Notes under the pieces: generated by a model
Databases searched by the model: none
Seen by the model: only the letters and a program-made list of their open reading frames with translations
What the model was told of the DNA's origin: nothing
Position numbers and translations under genes: made by a program
Source of the DNA: Aphidius gifuensis
Lineage: Eukaryota; Arthropoda; Insecta; Hymenoptera; Braconidae
Direction of reading: 5' to 3'
DNA length: 64,000 nt
Assembly: GCF_014905175.1 (NCBI RefSeq)
Contig: NC_057793.1
Span: 2,790,001-2,854,000 of the forward strand
Shown: positions 12,281 through 27,200 of the stretch, piece by piece
Numbering within the stretch: position 1 is the first letter of the stretch
Layout of the letters: every line of letters starts with the position of its first letter

Positions 12281-15200
12281 ATGGATGTCATCGGGGACGG
12301 TGATGAGCAGACCTTCCAGGCAATTCTCGGTAAATATTATTATTATTCATTATTAATTAATAATTAATATTATTTAAGCTATATTTATAAAACAAGCACA
12401 AAATTTACAAAAAACATGCTAAACTTTTTACATTCTAAAACAGCTATTTATTTTATCAATTCAATGACTTTTATTTTTTTTTTAAATTGAAAATTTAAAG
12501 AAATACAATTAGATCATTTTATTTTGACCAATAAGAGTCATTAAAATTACAAGAATTTTTTGGGACGTTGACCCTTCATGACCGCAAACAAAAAAATTAT
12601 TTTTATGTTTATAAAAAACTTTTTTTACTTTTACCCATTTTTTTTTTTCTGCTGATTAGATAATGCACAAATTTTTTTTACGCAGCATATTTTTATTATT
12701 TTTTTTTTTTTTTTTTGATATTAGTGGGCGAGTTGTTTTTTTTTTTTTTATTCATTCATTGAAAGTTTATTTTTTATTTTAAACCTTGATTATATTTTTT
12801 TTTGCATAAATTATGAAAAAAAAAGAGTCATTTTCATGGAATTTTTTAGAATGGAAATTTAATTTTCATGGAAATTTAAAGAAAAGTTTTTTCTTTATTT
12901 ATGTGTTAATATGAGGTATGTATACATGTGTAATTTATATAATATTATAGCAGATATATATATAAATTTAAATGTTTCTTGTGCGACATATCGTATACAC
13001 GTTTTACTTTATGAAAGAGACTTGTCGTTGCAGCAGCAATGAATTCAATTCGTTCGAGGAGTTGTAATGTGAATGACAATTTAATATTTATTATTATTTT
13101 TTATTATTATTATTTTTCTTCTTTATTTCGTTTTATCTCAATGTGGCTAAAGTGGGAGACGGAAGTGACCTCGTCGAGCTTCCATGGATCTTTTTAAATG
13201 ATTGATTAATCATAATATATTGTATATTAAGTAAAAGCCAACCCGGATATTCTCCAACTAAAAAAATAATATGAAAATCTAATTATTTAAAGTACCATTT
13301 TTACTATTTCTTAAATATATATATTTTTTTATTTCTCATTCTGTATACTCATGTTCAAATATGATTTTTATTTTCAATAAAAAAAATTAATTAATCATCA
13401 AAATTTTATATAAATACTTTTTCAAAAATAATTCAATAATATTAATTAATTAATTTTGATATTTAACTGTTAATATAATTTAATTATATCGTGTTTTAAT
13501 TGACAGTATTCATAAAATAAAATTTTGTTTTTTTTTTTTCAATTGAAAAATGATAAATTAATTTTTTTATCTAAAAAATTAAAGCCACCTTATAAAAATA
13601 TAAATATTCAGTTGTTGTATATGTAAATTAAAAAAATTAAAAGGTGACAAGTCATTGTGCTGTATTAAATAAATACAATATATTTATTTGATTTAATATT
13701 AAGTGAATCTCGTTTCGCATCACAGACTTTGAAGTTTTTTAAAACACGCGTAACAGGTATGCGGAGAGTGCTCCAGTGCCTTTATACATTTTTTTTTTCA
13801 TTAAATTTTTTTTTTATATATTTCGTCGCCATTATACATGTATACTAACACATTAATAATAAATAGCATATATATGTACACACAAATACATGGATGATAG
13901 ACGAGAAGGTATATATTTCTTAAGAAAAAGTAGGGTAAGGAACCCACGTAAATAAATGAAGAAGTATAAAAAAAAAAAACGTGCGTACTCATTGCAATTT
14001 CATGTCGCATATATAGCAAGTACCGCAATTGTACAAGTCCATAATGAGAAAAAAATAAAATAAGAAAAAAATACATGTTTGACTAAATTTAAACGATTTT
14101 AATCCAAAAAAAATTTTTATAATTGAAATAAATATAAAAAAAAATGAAAAAAAAATCATATTTATTTGTAAATTAATTTTAAACAATTATAAATATATTT
14201 ATAATAATTTTATTTATTTATCAATTGATAATAATAATCTCCCAAATAATTATTAAAATAAATTTTTTAAACCAAAAAAAATTCACATTGAATTAAATTT
14301 TAAATTTTAATTTCAATCGTAAAAATTCAGGTAATTTATTTTTTGAAAATAATAACAATAGTAAAAAACAATAAAGTAATTGAATTTTTTTTGTTATATG
14401 ACTGTTTTTACTTTGTACTTTTAAAATACTATTGTTTTTTTTTTATTTTTGATATTGTAAATGGAATATGTTATAACCTTTGTCCTAGATAAAATTGTTT
14501 TTATACACCGGTGTATACTTAATGAGGTGAATGTACGCAGTGTTCACTAATGTGACGTCACAATGTACTAGTACATCGTAAAAAATATATCATTATTATT
14601 ATTATAAAATACAGATTGAACCGAGCGCGAAAGGCTTTAGCTTAAAACTATATTTACAATCTGTGAATCTCCGCCTTTCCATTTGTGATTTTACCCCACC
14701 CCCCTTCCTCCTACCCTTGATTATAATCTGTAATTGACATTTTTTTAAATCTACAATTATTTACAAACATTTATTATATATTTTTCTAATTTTTAAATCA
14801 ACAATAACTAATGAAATTAATTTTTTAAAATACTTTCATCTTGATTAACTATTTTGATGGATTTGCAATTTTTTTTTTTTATTAATTATTATTAATAATA
14901 TTCATACACAGTTAGTATATTTAAAAAAAAAATTTTTGTATTTTAAACTGTAAGGAATTTTTTTGTTGTTTATTAAACATAATAATATTATGAAAGAAAA
15001 ATGAATATATTTATTTATGCTTGACATATTATTGAGTTTTGAATTAACAGATGTTTCGATATATTACATCAATATTTATTGCAACAGTATATATATTTAA
15101 TTTTAATGAGTACATTAATTTCTACATAATGCGATCATTGAAGCAATTTAAATTCTGCCAATTTGAATATTTTAAATATATTTCTGTATAGGCTTTTATT

Positions 15201-18200
15201 TCAATGAGTAAATGTAAAAATGATAATAGATTATATTTTTTTCTTTGGTGTATTAATATTTAATATTTAATTTAAATTATTTATTGTTTATATAAATTTA
15301 CATTGAGATGGTTAACTGGATTAATAATGATTAATGATTAATGACAATTTAGTAATTGTGAATTATTATTTTTTTAAAGGGGGTTTTTAAAAATTTAAAA
15401 ATTTAAAAATTTAATAATAGCGTTACTTTTTAAACGGTTCTATTTGATTTTCAAATTTTTATGAATATATAATAGATACATACAAGTGTCGTAATTTTGT
15501 TTATTTTTTCTAAATTATCTGTCGGGAAATTACGCAATGTGAATGTTCATAATATACATGTTTTGGGCGCGTCCAAGGTCAAATCAAATCAAGAACATAA
15601 AAAATATATTTCAATCCAAAAATATAACTTGAAAAAAATTTTCTAATTAATAAATCATAAAAATTATAATTATAAAATCACGAGATGTTTTTACATTAAA
15701 AATATATTCTTTTTTTTTTTTTTTATAATTTATCATAATAACAAAATAAATAATTGACACTAAGAAAAAATAAAAAATACTTTTTCAAAGACTATAATTA
15801 ACATGACTATAAAATTGACTTGAATAAATAAAATAAATAAAATCTTACACAGTACAATAAACAATGTGATAAAATTAAAAAAAAAATATAATTAATATTT
15901 TTTCTTCTCAAGATTAAAAAAGAAAAAAAAAATCATGCGTTCATTTCGACATTTAAATAGGTAAATTAACGTCGGTAGAATATTCACATCAGTGGCACTT
16001 GAGGCGTTGAAAAAAGAATTTAAAAAAATAACAAACAAAAAGGATCAATGAAGTAAATGTATATATAAAAATATACACAATATAAATAAATATGCACAAC
16101 GTGAAAGGAACTTGATAGTAATTTAATAATTATTATTGCACATTGCAGTCTGATTAATACACCTACATAAATAAATATTTCATAAATAAAATCTAAAAAA
16201 GAAAATACCAAAAAGCACAGTTGAAAAACAAATAAATTATTTGAAAAATAAAATTTAATTAATTGTTGAATCATATGAATTATCATCAATTGATGTTGAT
16301 ATTATTATTTATTTTTAAATTAAATTATCATTTTTTATTTGATTAATTTAATTGTGTCAATGTCTGATTTTTTATTGTCAATTTATTTAATTTATTTTCC
16401 ATCATTTTGATTATTTAATTTATTTAATTTATTTGATTAATAATTGTGTTTATATTTTCTAATTTTAAATATTGTTTTTTTTTTAGTTTAATTATTAAAA
16501 ATTAAATTTAATAAAAAATACGATGGCCGTTGAATTTATAGATGCGCAAACTCGAGTTACTGGTTGAGGTACAATTGGCCGGCGTCGCGACGCCCATAAC
16601 GCCTACATTAATTTACCAAACATGCGCAAAAAATCATGCAATATTTAGCCCTATTTTTTTATATTTAAATGTATGAAAAAATATTTTTTATTTAATAATA
16701 TAAATAATGTTTTTAACAATCAAATTACAATCATTTTTTTTTTAATTTTAAAAATTATTTCTATTGGTAATAATTGATTTTCACATTAAATTTTAAATAA
16801 TTTAAATAAATAAATAAATAAAAATAGACAAAAACTCTTTGACAATATATAATTATATATTTTTTGTATTGAAAATTTTTTTTATTTTTTTTCAAATCAA
16901 TAGATCTATGAATAATCCTTTGAATTTTAAATTGACTAACAAGTGTAAATAGTTTTAAAATTAAAAAAAAAATAAAAAAAAAATACAAAAGGAAAAATTA
17001 GAAGAAAAATAAAAAAAAATAATCTTTGACAATAATTATGTTATTCATGGATGGAGAAAACCACAAAAGTTTATTATTTTAAAAACACGTAATAATATGT
17101 ACGTAATTACATACATGCTCATCTTTCGCACGGAGTAAATTACTTGTACTTTTCCATATAAATATATATATTTTTTATAAATTATATAAAATATAATTTT
17201 CAGCTGTGGAATCCTCTAATTATTATCCGATCATAATTTAATGACAACGGAAAAATTGCACATCCGCTGGGATATACATGTATTTTTTAATCCCAAGATG
17301 CGATTGTAGATTTGATATATCAAAAATAAAATAAATAAATAATTTATTTTTCTTTTTTCTTATAAATGTAAATTCAAAAAAAATATATTAAAAAAATTTT
17401 ACAATTATTTTTAAAAATGTATATTCATGAATTTAAAGCAAGCAAGGTTTACTAAAATAAGGACAACCATATAAGGGATGATTTTGAGGGAAAAAAAAAA
17501 AGAGTATACTTACACTTGTAGGGGTCCGAAGGTCGTGAGAAAACCAGACGAACAAGTAAAGAGAGTGAGGTTTGTTTAATCGATGCGACCTCATCTCCAA
17601 CCTCCCTTTTTTATCCCACCCCTTTTATCAACCCCTCTGTCAATTTTTGAAACTTTATTTTATATATTTCTATTTTTTTTTTAACATTTTTTTTTTCTCA
17701 TTTATTTTACAAACGATCGATTGCAAGTTAAATATTTTATTTTTTATTTTACAAAATAATAAATTGCTAAAATTAATATATCAATATACATATTAATCTA
17801 TTTTTTTAATTTAAATATTTCAAATTTTTAATTAAACAAATGACCAGCTAATCAATTCCCATATATAATTTTTTTAAATATAATTTTAAAATACACAAAA
17901 AAATATTTAATCAACAAAATATGGTTTGATATATTTTTTTATCCTCTTGATAATTATTTAAAAATAACATTTTATTGATTAGCATTTGTCTAATTAAAAT
18001 GATAAAAATGATTTATTTAAATTAGAAAAAATTATAAAAAATTTAAAAATATCAAGTGATAAATAAAAACCCAGTGATAATCAATGTAAACGCCCTGATG
18101 TGCCAGATATTTATAAAATATTTATAAAATTTATTAAAATATATATCATATAGTATACAAATTATGTAAATATTTATATCACAATTTTTGAATGTATAAT

Positions 18201-21200
18201 CCAGTTGCCAGGATAATTATATTTTCATATTTATTATAATTTATTTATAAAACTACTTGTCAATAAAATGGGCGAGCATTTAAACCATGAATCGACATGA
18301 ATCCACATGCACATGTTAATAAATAAATTCATTTATATTTATCACATATATACACCATAATACATACATATGGTTATATACATAATCGCATAATAAAAAT
18401 GTACAAGTACGATGCCATCAAGCGAAACGTTCCATATCCGAACATATAAATCTGTTTTTTTTTTTTTTTCTTTTTCTCTGTTTCTATACGATATCTTGTT
18501 ATGCGAATGCAAATGTCGTAAACCAAAGGAAATGAGTAAAGTTGATTTTTATATTTTTTTATTATTATTATTAGGTTTAGTCCTCAAACAATTTCATCCT
18601 TTCGTCGCACATTATATGTACTTTTTTGTCCTTCACCTCATTTATTTATTTATTTATTTTTTTTTCCAATAAAAACATCTATTTGTTTAGAAAAAAAAAA
18701 AACATTTGTGATAATTACTCTCGTCTCTCACACTATTGTATATACTTTCTGATAAAAAAAACATTTAATTTTATTTTTAAATTTATTAAACAAATATAAT
18801 ATTTTTTTTAATTTATATTTAAAAACTCAGAAATAATTATCAACGTGTTGCATAATTATTTCCAATTAAATATAAATAAAATTATTATTTTAAAAAAAAT
18901 ATATGTTTTTTTGCTTTTTTAAATTTTACAGTTTACGATTTTTTTATATTTTTTTACTTTATTATACTAAGAAAAATAATAATAAATGTAAAAAAAAAAA
19001 AAATAAAAAAATAGCTTTATATAGATAAGCGCCAACGATAGCTTTCCGAGATTTGGCATGAGCTCACGCGAAACTTTTGAGTTTTATTTTATTTTTTTAT
19101 TTACACAAAAAAAATATTAATGTATGTGTGTCAGATTGTCATACATGTATGCTCATCGGATACATATATATATTATTTATGTATTTAAATTTAAACTATT
19201 ATAGAAGAATCATAGGTATGCCCTGACTTCTTGATGTCCTGATGTCGTGTTGCCAACTCTTAGTCACGCTACAATATCCTTTTTTTTTTCTGCAGATTTT
19301 TATCCCCTTTTACCCCCTCGATCCCGGATCACCCTTACCATACTTGAGCAATAAATAATCAAGTATTTTTTTATTATTTTCATATATCATTGGTCGTTAT
19401 TTTATTATCAATTTTTTTTTTTTATTTTAAATATGGACATTGTTTCAAAATTCAAGTCTAATTAATTTTATTTCTATCAATTTATTTATGAGTTTGTTTT
19501 TATTTATAAATTTATTAAATTATTTTTTATTTGTGCAATATTTTTGTTTATATAGATATATTTTTTTTTTCATTTTAAAATTCTAATAAATGCTTTGTAT
19601 TATTGTTAATGTTCTGTAATCAGTAGGAAAACATTGATATCAATTAACTTTACTCCACGATGACGAAACATTCAGCACTCTCTACTTAACTTTATTTTTC
19701 GTAGTAGAATAATGTATTCTTAAAACGTCTATAATAGTTTTTTTATTTTTTACTCTTTTATTTATTTAATAATATCATATTAGAAAATGTATATAGAATT
19801 TTTTTTTTTTACCTTCAATGTGACGTTTAAACATAATTGTTGAAAGACAAATTTAAAAATGGATAAGATAATTAAATTAACGTGCTTGATAATATGTAAA
19901 AAAATTAATAATTTATTAATAACGTTGATTTTTTTTTTTTTGAGTACCATGCTCCAACTGATAAATTTTTTTTAATCACTCAGACAAGTGCTCCCTCGAG
20001 GACAACATCGTCAGGCTCTCGAATTCTAATCGTTTATTTAATATCAAATTCAATATTCAATTTATTTACCAAAAAGATATACATTTGTTAGTACATCTTA
20101 TGGTTGTTTACTGAAAACATTTACGTAAGAATTTTGGCGTTTGAGATTCATATGTTCTGACGTAGATCAAGTAATTTTATTAATTGTCTATGCCAGAAGA
20201 TACATGCCCCAAACGCTGAAACCAACGCCCCACACGTAAAATGTTTTTTGTGAATTCTTCAAACGGTTGTAAGTACCAAGATTTGAACTCGGAATCAGAA
20301 CATCCATGACGAAGCTCTTGCCCACTCGACCATCATCTCACTTGGTACTTGTTGATCAAATATTTTAAATTATTTTTATAATTATTCTTAACCTTCAGTA
20401 ATTTATTTTACATTTTCCCTTTTTTTTTTTATTTTACAATTTATGTAACAATGATTTTTAAATATATTTTTTTCGCATGATCGCATTGTCAATTAATTTG
20501 TAAAACATTTCAAACAATAATTGATTTAAAAAATATTATAAAAATTAATTTTCGTTATGTGTTTGTAAAAAAATTACGAGTCTTAAAGAAAAAAAAAATT
20601 AACTGCATATACAGCATGATTAGGCATTACATGTATGTGCTTGCTTCGTTAGCCGTAAAATGAAATAACATCGTGGAAAAACGGAAGTTAAATATAAAAA
20701 ATTGCAAAATCAACAATACAATAATAAAAAAAAAAAAAATAAATAGTTAAAATCTTTTATCAGGCATATTTAAACATAAATTATTTATGTTTTTTTATTT
20801 TCTTTGCAAGTTATTGTAATTGAAAATATTATAATCATAGTTTTTTTTTATTTGTAACAAATGTAGTGCGTAACGACATATTCGAAATAAGTGATCCCTG
20901 GAGAGTTTAATGCTCGTCCTCATTAAAATCATTATTGGTCATTTGTTGACTGAAAAATTATCACTTTGAGTCATTATTATGGCGCCATTGATTTTATTCA
21001 AATCAAATTGTTACAATGTGAATAATTTTATATGAATTTTTTAATTATTTATTTATTTATTCATTTATCAATTTATTATTTTTTTTTTTTATTAATTTAT
21101 TAATACAATATATGCTCGTTTATTTATTATTTTTCTCAATTTGACCGTTTGAGAAATATTTGACAAGACAAAAATCAAAACAAAAAAAATTTTTGTAATT

Positions 21201-24200
21201 AGAAATTTTATTTTTTTATTTATTAATAATCAATCTGCAATTTTTTTTTTTTATTATATTATTAATATTATTTTTTTTTTATTATAAATAATTATTTAAT
21301 TCATTAATTTTTTATATTTATTTTATAATTTTCAATGCTATATTAATAAATAATAATTCATCTTTTTTAAATTACTATTATTTCATTACCATCTTTATTT
21401 TTCTTTGTATTTTTTTTTTTCAATCATTATTGTCATTACATTATTCAACAGTCATTCACTGCATATACAATCATGCTGAGGCATCTTTTTTAAGCATCAA
21501 ATGATTGATTGATTAATAAATTTTTTTTGAAAAACTTTCCTGAAAAATAATTTAATAATTTCTGTAACAGAAAATTTTTATCAATTTTCAGCAAGTAGGT
21601 AATTGCAAAAAAGCGATTATTAATTTTAAATAAATATAATCACTATATTTCAGTGTATCAAATAAACAATTTTAATATTTTTCTTTGACATTTGTTGTGG
21701 TGATATAAATAATTCATTATGTCAATTTAACAACCGCGTTTAGTGACGTTTAAATATTAACATATTTACACATTGGTCATGCAAATGAAAAAAAAAAAAA
21801 AAAACAACAACAGTAGTACTTACAATATTCTCAATAATAGGGTGAAAAATAATTTTAAATATTAAAAAAAAAAATAAAGAAGGGTGTGGATGTTTATAAT
21901 GCACTGGTTATTTGTGCATGTGTGGCCGATCTTTGGCGCGTGGCGATCGAATTACACGCACCATAAAATCCATGTGACCCCTTTGCTATTTTTTGATACT
22001 TTTGATAGTGTAATTAGGTGTCTATCTATATTATTATACAAGGGTAGTTTAATCGTCGACACAGGTGGCTAAAGAAAATAAATAAATAATTTTAAAACAA
22101 TAAAAAAATTAATTTTCATTTTTCGAAAATAAATAAATAAATAAATAAATAATTGTATATTATTTATAACAATTTAAACAATAAATCTTTTTCAAATTCA
22201 ACGTAGAATTTTTAACGAGTCATGAATTTATAATTTTTTATTTTTCTGCCACAAGAGACTGTCAGTGGATAATGCCAAAATATGGCAGATAAATAATAGA
22301 AAAATTTAAAAATTCAAAATTCATTTCCACGTTGAAAAATTAACTTTTTTCTATGATTTTTTTTTTCAACGAGTCAATAAAAATATCAAGATATTTGTGT
22401 AATTAATTTCAATAATAAAATTTGAAGAAAAACAATAAAAAATTTAAAAATTAAATTAAAAAAAATAATATCTATATGCAAAAATGTGAAAAAGAATTTA
22501 TTTTAATTGTTAATTATTAATTGTTATTCTTCATATTTAATTATCAAAAATATTTCCATAAATAAGTTGATATTTTCATTAAGTCTTTGCAAAAAAAAAT
22601 AATATAAAAAATTCAATTTTTAAATGTGAGAACGAATTTTAAGTTCACATCATAAAATACTTTTTTTTCCATATCACATAAAAGTAAATTTTTTTTATGA
22701 CAAATCTACTTGTCCAATTTATATTTTTGAAATAAAAAAAAATTAACTTTTAATTTCTTATTCTACTAAATAAATAAAAAAATAAATAGGATAAAATATA
22801 GTTAACCAGACTGTACAAATAAATCGACCAAAGTCGCATATCAAGTTGGCTGAGTGGGGAAATAAGAATCAGGGTTGGTGTTCATACACACAAAAGGGGT
22901 TGAAAATACAACCTGCTTTGTCTATAGATACAAAATTATTTCACCCCATCATATACATGTATATACAGTTAAAAAAAAAATAATAGGCAACGCCCACGAA
23001 TTTACTTGGTAACGTTGCTATTCGTTAATCATCATTCTGCATCAGTGGTATCACTGGCCAATCCAATTTCAGTTTCATACATACCCCACAAAAGACAACA
23101 AAATATTATTACTATTTCTTATTATTATTATAATAAAAAAAAAGGACTTTCTTTTAGTCTTGATAGTTCAGTTGATGTATCTTTGATCCTCAAAACTAAA
23201 ACTCTTTTTCCTTAAAGTGTCACGTTATTTTAAAAAATTTATATTTATTTTTAAATTAACAGTGGTTTTTAAACTGGTGATTTTTTATTTTTAAATTATT
23301 TAATTGTTTTTTATAAAAAACAAATATGTAGTGATTTAATTGACAATTATTTTATGTTTTATTTTGGTGGATTTACCTTGACATGATAAAAGATAAACAT
23401 AAAATTTTAATCAACAAAAATACAGAGCCAATTTGTCATTTAAAAATTCCGAATGTGATTATTTTATTAGTGGTCAAATGTTTTATCGAATAGCTTGTGT
23501 TAGCCAGCTCGTTTTAACGTTCTTAAATATTTTTGAATTTGGCTGATGTATTTTCATGGATATTATTGATGAAATTTAATTCTCAGGGTTGAATTAAATT
23601 ACATAAAAATATATCAAAACGATTGTTGAACTAAGGAATCATCTGCACTAGTAATTGTCACATTTAATTTAACATTTATTTTTGATATTATTGTGAGGAA
23701 AAAAAAAAACATATGAGTAATATTTCAATATGTAAATAATAAAAATGTAGTGAAACAGTTTTAAAAAGTAAATAGACATTTTTTTTTCTATCCATTTGTG
23801 TAATATTTAAAAATAAAAAAAATATAATAAACATATTATCATGGAGTTTACGTGGACTATTCAACATCAGTCTGGTGATCCAATTCAAGAAAATAGAAAT
23901 TGTGTTAATGATCAAGAAGAAACGACATCTGTCATTGGTCATCCGGCAGTCAGAAGAATTCTCGGTGTTACTGGTAAACAAAATAAAAAATTAACAAAAA
24001 AAAAATCACATTATTATACAACAATCATTGCAAATGAGCCAACATATAAATAATATTAATTTCGATTAATTAAAGTTATTAAAAAATACAAATAAAAATT
24101 CAATAAAATTTGTAAATTTTCTGGCAATTATTTTGAAGACAGGTGAAGGAAATTGATATCGATACAAGGGTAAAATAAAGGGGATGATTATGAAGAAAAA

Positions 24201-27200
24201 AAAAAAAGAGAATGAGGGTTTAAAAAAAGGATAAATATATAAAATAATGTAAAAAAAAAAAATACCGGAAGTACGGTATTTAAATGTGAGAGTTAATCGA
24301 GCAACAGTTAAAAATTTCTCAGGGGGTTGGCAGCTGCAGTAATGTGTCTGCATGTGTCTAAATATATAAAAAAAAAATTTTAAATAATTTTTATATTTTA
24401 CATAAAGTTGTTGATTATTTTTTTTGATATATATTTTTTATTGTATTATTGATCTTTCCCCTGTGGATGTCCGTCAAACGATTAGACAGATCGTGAGCAT
24501 AAACAAAAACTGCAGGGGTTGATTATGATAATTGACTAGTTGTTTTTTGTTGCTGTTTTTTTTTTAATTTTATTTTCTAGAGGGGTTGATGTCAGGTGGG
24601 TATTTAGATTACTCTGTGTTTAAACAAACCATTGGCAATTATTTATAGACCCTTTGATTGTTAAATAGGGTGCAAAAAAAAAGTGTAATCTTGCTAAATG
24701 TTGATAATAATATTTTTGATGAATTATTTATATCAACCTGTCAACAACTCATAAAACACTCCATTCTATTTGGATTTTTTTATGTTTATTTATATAATTT
24801 ATTTAGTAATTAAATTGGTATTTAAATTTATTTATTTTTTGATTTATTTGTATATGGTTTTTTTTGTTTTATTATACAAATTAAATTGTAAAAGATGAGA
24901 CTTACTTTCACTGGATTTACAAATAGAATGTTGTCTCTTGTCACGAGTTGCAAAAAAATTTATTCATTGTGAACAATATAGCGTTAAAATATATTTACAC
25001 AATTGTGGAATATAAACGAAAGTGAAATATACATTTATTTTTATATGAAAAAAAAAAATTTAATTTACATTTTTATTGCAATTTTATTTTGTATTGTTTT
25101 TTTTTATATAAAAAGTCGTTTTTGTCTGTTCAGCGTCAAAGTTGAATGATCATCGTCACTGGAGGTGAAAAAAAAAAAAAACTTAAAGATTCCAATAAAG
25201 GAATACAGTTGATAATAAAAAAAAAAATTAATAATAATAAATATTAAGTGCAATTTTAAGCACCTTGGGAAATTGTGTATTATATTTTTGGAGTAGAAAA
25301 AAATTTATGATTCTTACTATAAACAGTTTAAAATTTTTTACGATCTAAGAAATATTTCTATTTAGAAAAATACATAAATATTAATAATCTTTTAGCTTTC
25401 TATATCAAAGTAATTATTATTATTATTATTTTAAATAAATAAACAAATACTTTCTTTTTGAAATTAAAAAAATCATAAATTTATTGAATTGTTTATTAAC
25501 AATGTAAATTAATTATAAATAATATAATAATATGAAAATATTATTAGACTGTTATTGTTTATTTGATTAAAATAGTAAACCAAAAATTAATTTGGTAATA
25601 TTATTAATTATTAATTTTTATATAAAACAAATTTTAAATTTTTAAAAAATAAAAATTTTTTTTTTTCTTTTTTTTTGATATAAATTGTGTGTGACAACAT
25701 ATTTTTAATTATCTATCACAATTTTATTTTTCCATTGTTTAATTATACATTGTGCATGTTACGCAAAATAAGTATAAAAGAATAATAATAAAAATAAATA
25801 AACAATTAAAATGAAAAATAAAGGAAAAAAAAATAAAAAAGAATTTTTAAAATTAAAAATCATCTATCAATTTGTCATCGTTGTCATTGAAATTGTTGTT
25901 ATCAACGTACTTTTTTATATGAAAAATATATATTTATATGCATGCGTAAAAATAAAATTACACATGTTTTAGATTTTTTTTTTTTTTTTATATGAAAAGA
26001 CAGAAAGTCTAGGTGGACTCTCGGCCACTGGGTAGACTCGGTATACGCCCCATTGGAAAGTTGGATTTTCATGCTAAATTGCTAAATGCGAGTGACAAAA
26101 ATATGTCAATTTAAAAATATTTATATTTCTGGATATAATAACTAAAAAGAAAATGATTTTTTAAAAAAATTACCTAAATTTTCATTGAAAATACTAATTT
26201 TTCTAATTTTAATTGAAATTTCAAATTAAATCAATGAAAATTACGCATTTAAAATATATTTTAATAAAATTAAAACTGTTTAATATTTTTTTTCTATTTT
26301 TCCAATTAATTTTTCTTTTTTACAAACCAAAAAATACGTCTCTTTGATGGAAAGACGTATTTTGTTTGATCGATATGTTAGAAACGCCCCAGCCAATATC
26401 ATCCCCTCTATTAAATTTTTTTACTCTTTTTTTTTCCTCACATTTTCTCATAAAAATAAATGTTTTTTTTTAAATATTATTTTTTAAATTGAATACTGAT
26501 ATATTATCGACAAAATCAAGATATTAAAAAATTTTCTGTCTCCAAAACCCTAAAGCTAATATTTAATTTAAAAAAAAAAATATATAATTTTATTATCATC
26601 TTGAATAAAAGGAAAATCAATTTTTCATTTCTTTTTTTTTTTCATCAATACTAATTACAATTATCATTATCAATGATCTTATAAATTATGTTGACATTCT
26701 AGTGTAAATAATTATCATCATTCTAGGCGTGGGAAATCAATATAAAAATATAATAATAATAATATAAATAACAATAATTTAACAAAACATGACAATGAAA
26801 TATTTCTACAATTCGTTACGTAATTTATTACCTGAGAAATAAATGTATTATAAATATTAAAAATAATGTAAAAAGCAATTTACACATGATATTAAATTGA
26901 TCATTTATCAGGTAGCTTCAATGGATGTATATTATTATTATTATTTTTTAAATTTATAATTAAAAGTAAAAGTCATAAAATTATTAATTTTTTTAAACAG
27001 ATAATATTTCATAATATTTTAATTTGTATTTGTTAATTTACTTGGAAAATTCATAATTCTTGCAGGAATAATTTTTTTTTGACAAAAAAGAAAGTTAACT
27101 TATTTATTTAAATAAAAATAGATAAAAAAAAAAAATTAATTAGATATTTTGGATATTTTAAAAATACGAAAAATAAAAAAAAACGAGAGTAAAAAAGAAA

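Noticed and set aside
12150..12356. 68-codon plus-strand frame across MYRF exon 1
   Set aside because: It is out of frame with the MYRF start and runs through the exon 1 donor into the intron.
18412..18672. 86-codon plus-strand frame rich in Phe, Leu and Tyr
   Set aside because: Composition reflects T-rich intron sequence; no splice sites or family resemblance.
20271..20350. Functional tRNA-Ser gene
   Set aside because: The pol III boxes are good, but the acceptor stem does not pair and the 10-bp outer stem overlaps the T arm; a SINE head fits better.
21884..22072. 62-codon plus-strand frame in MYRF intron 1
   Set aside because: No donor in a useful phase and Trp/His-rich composition; treated only as a GC-richer block.
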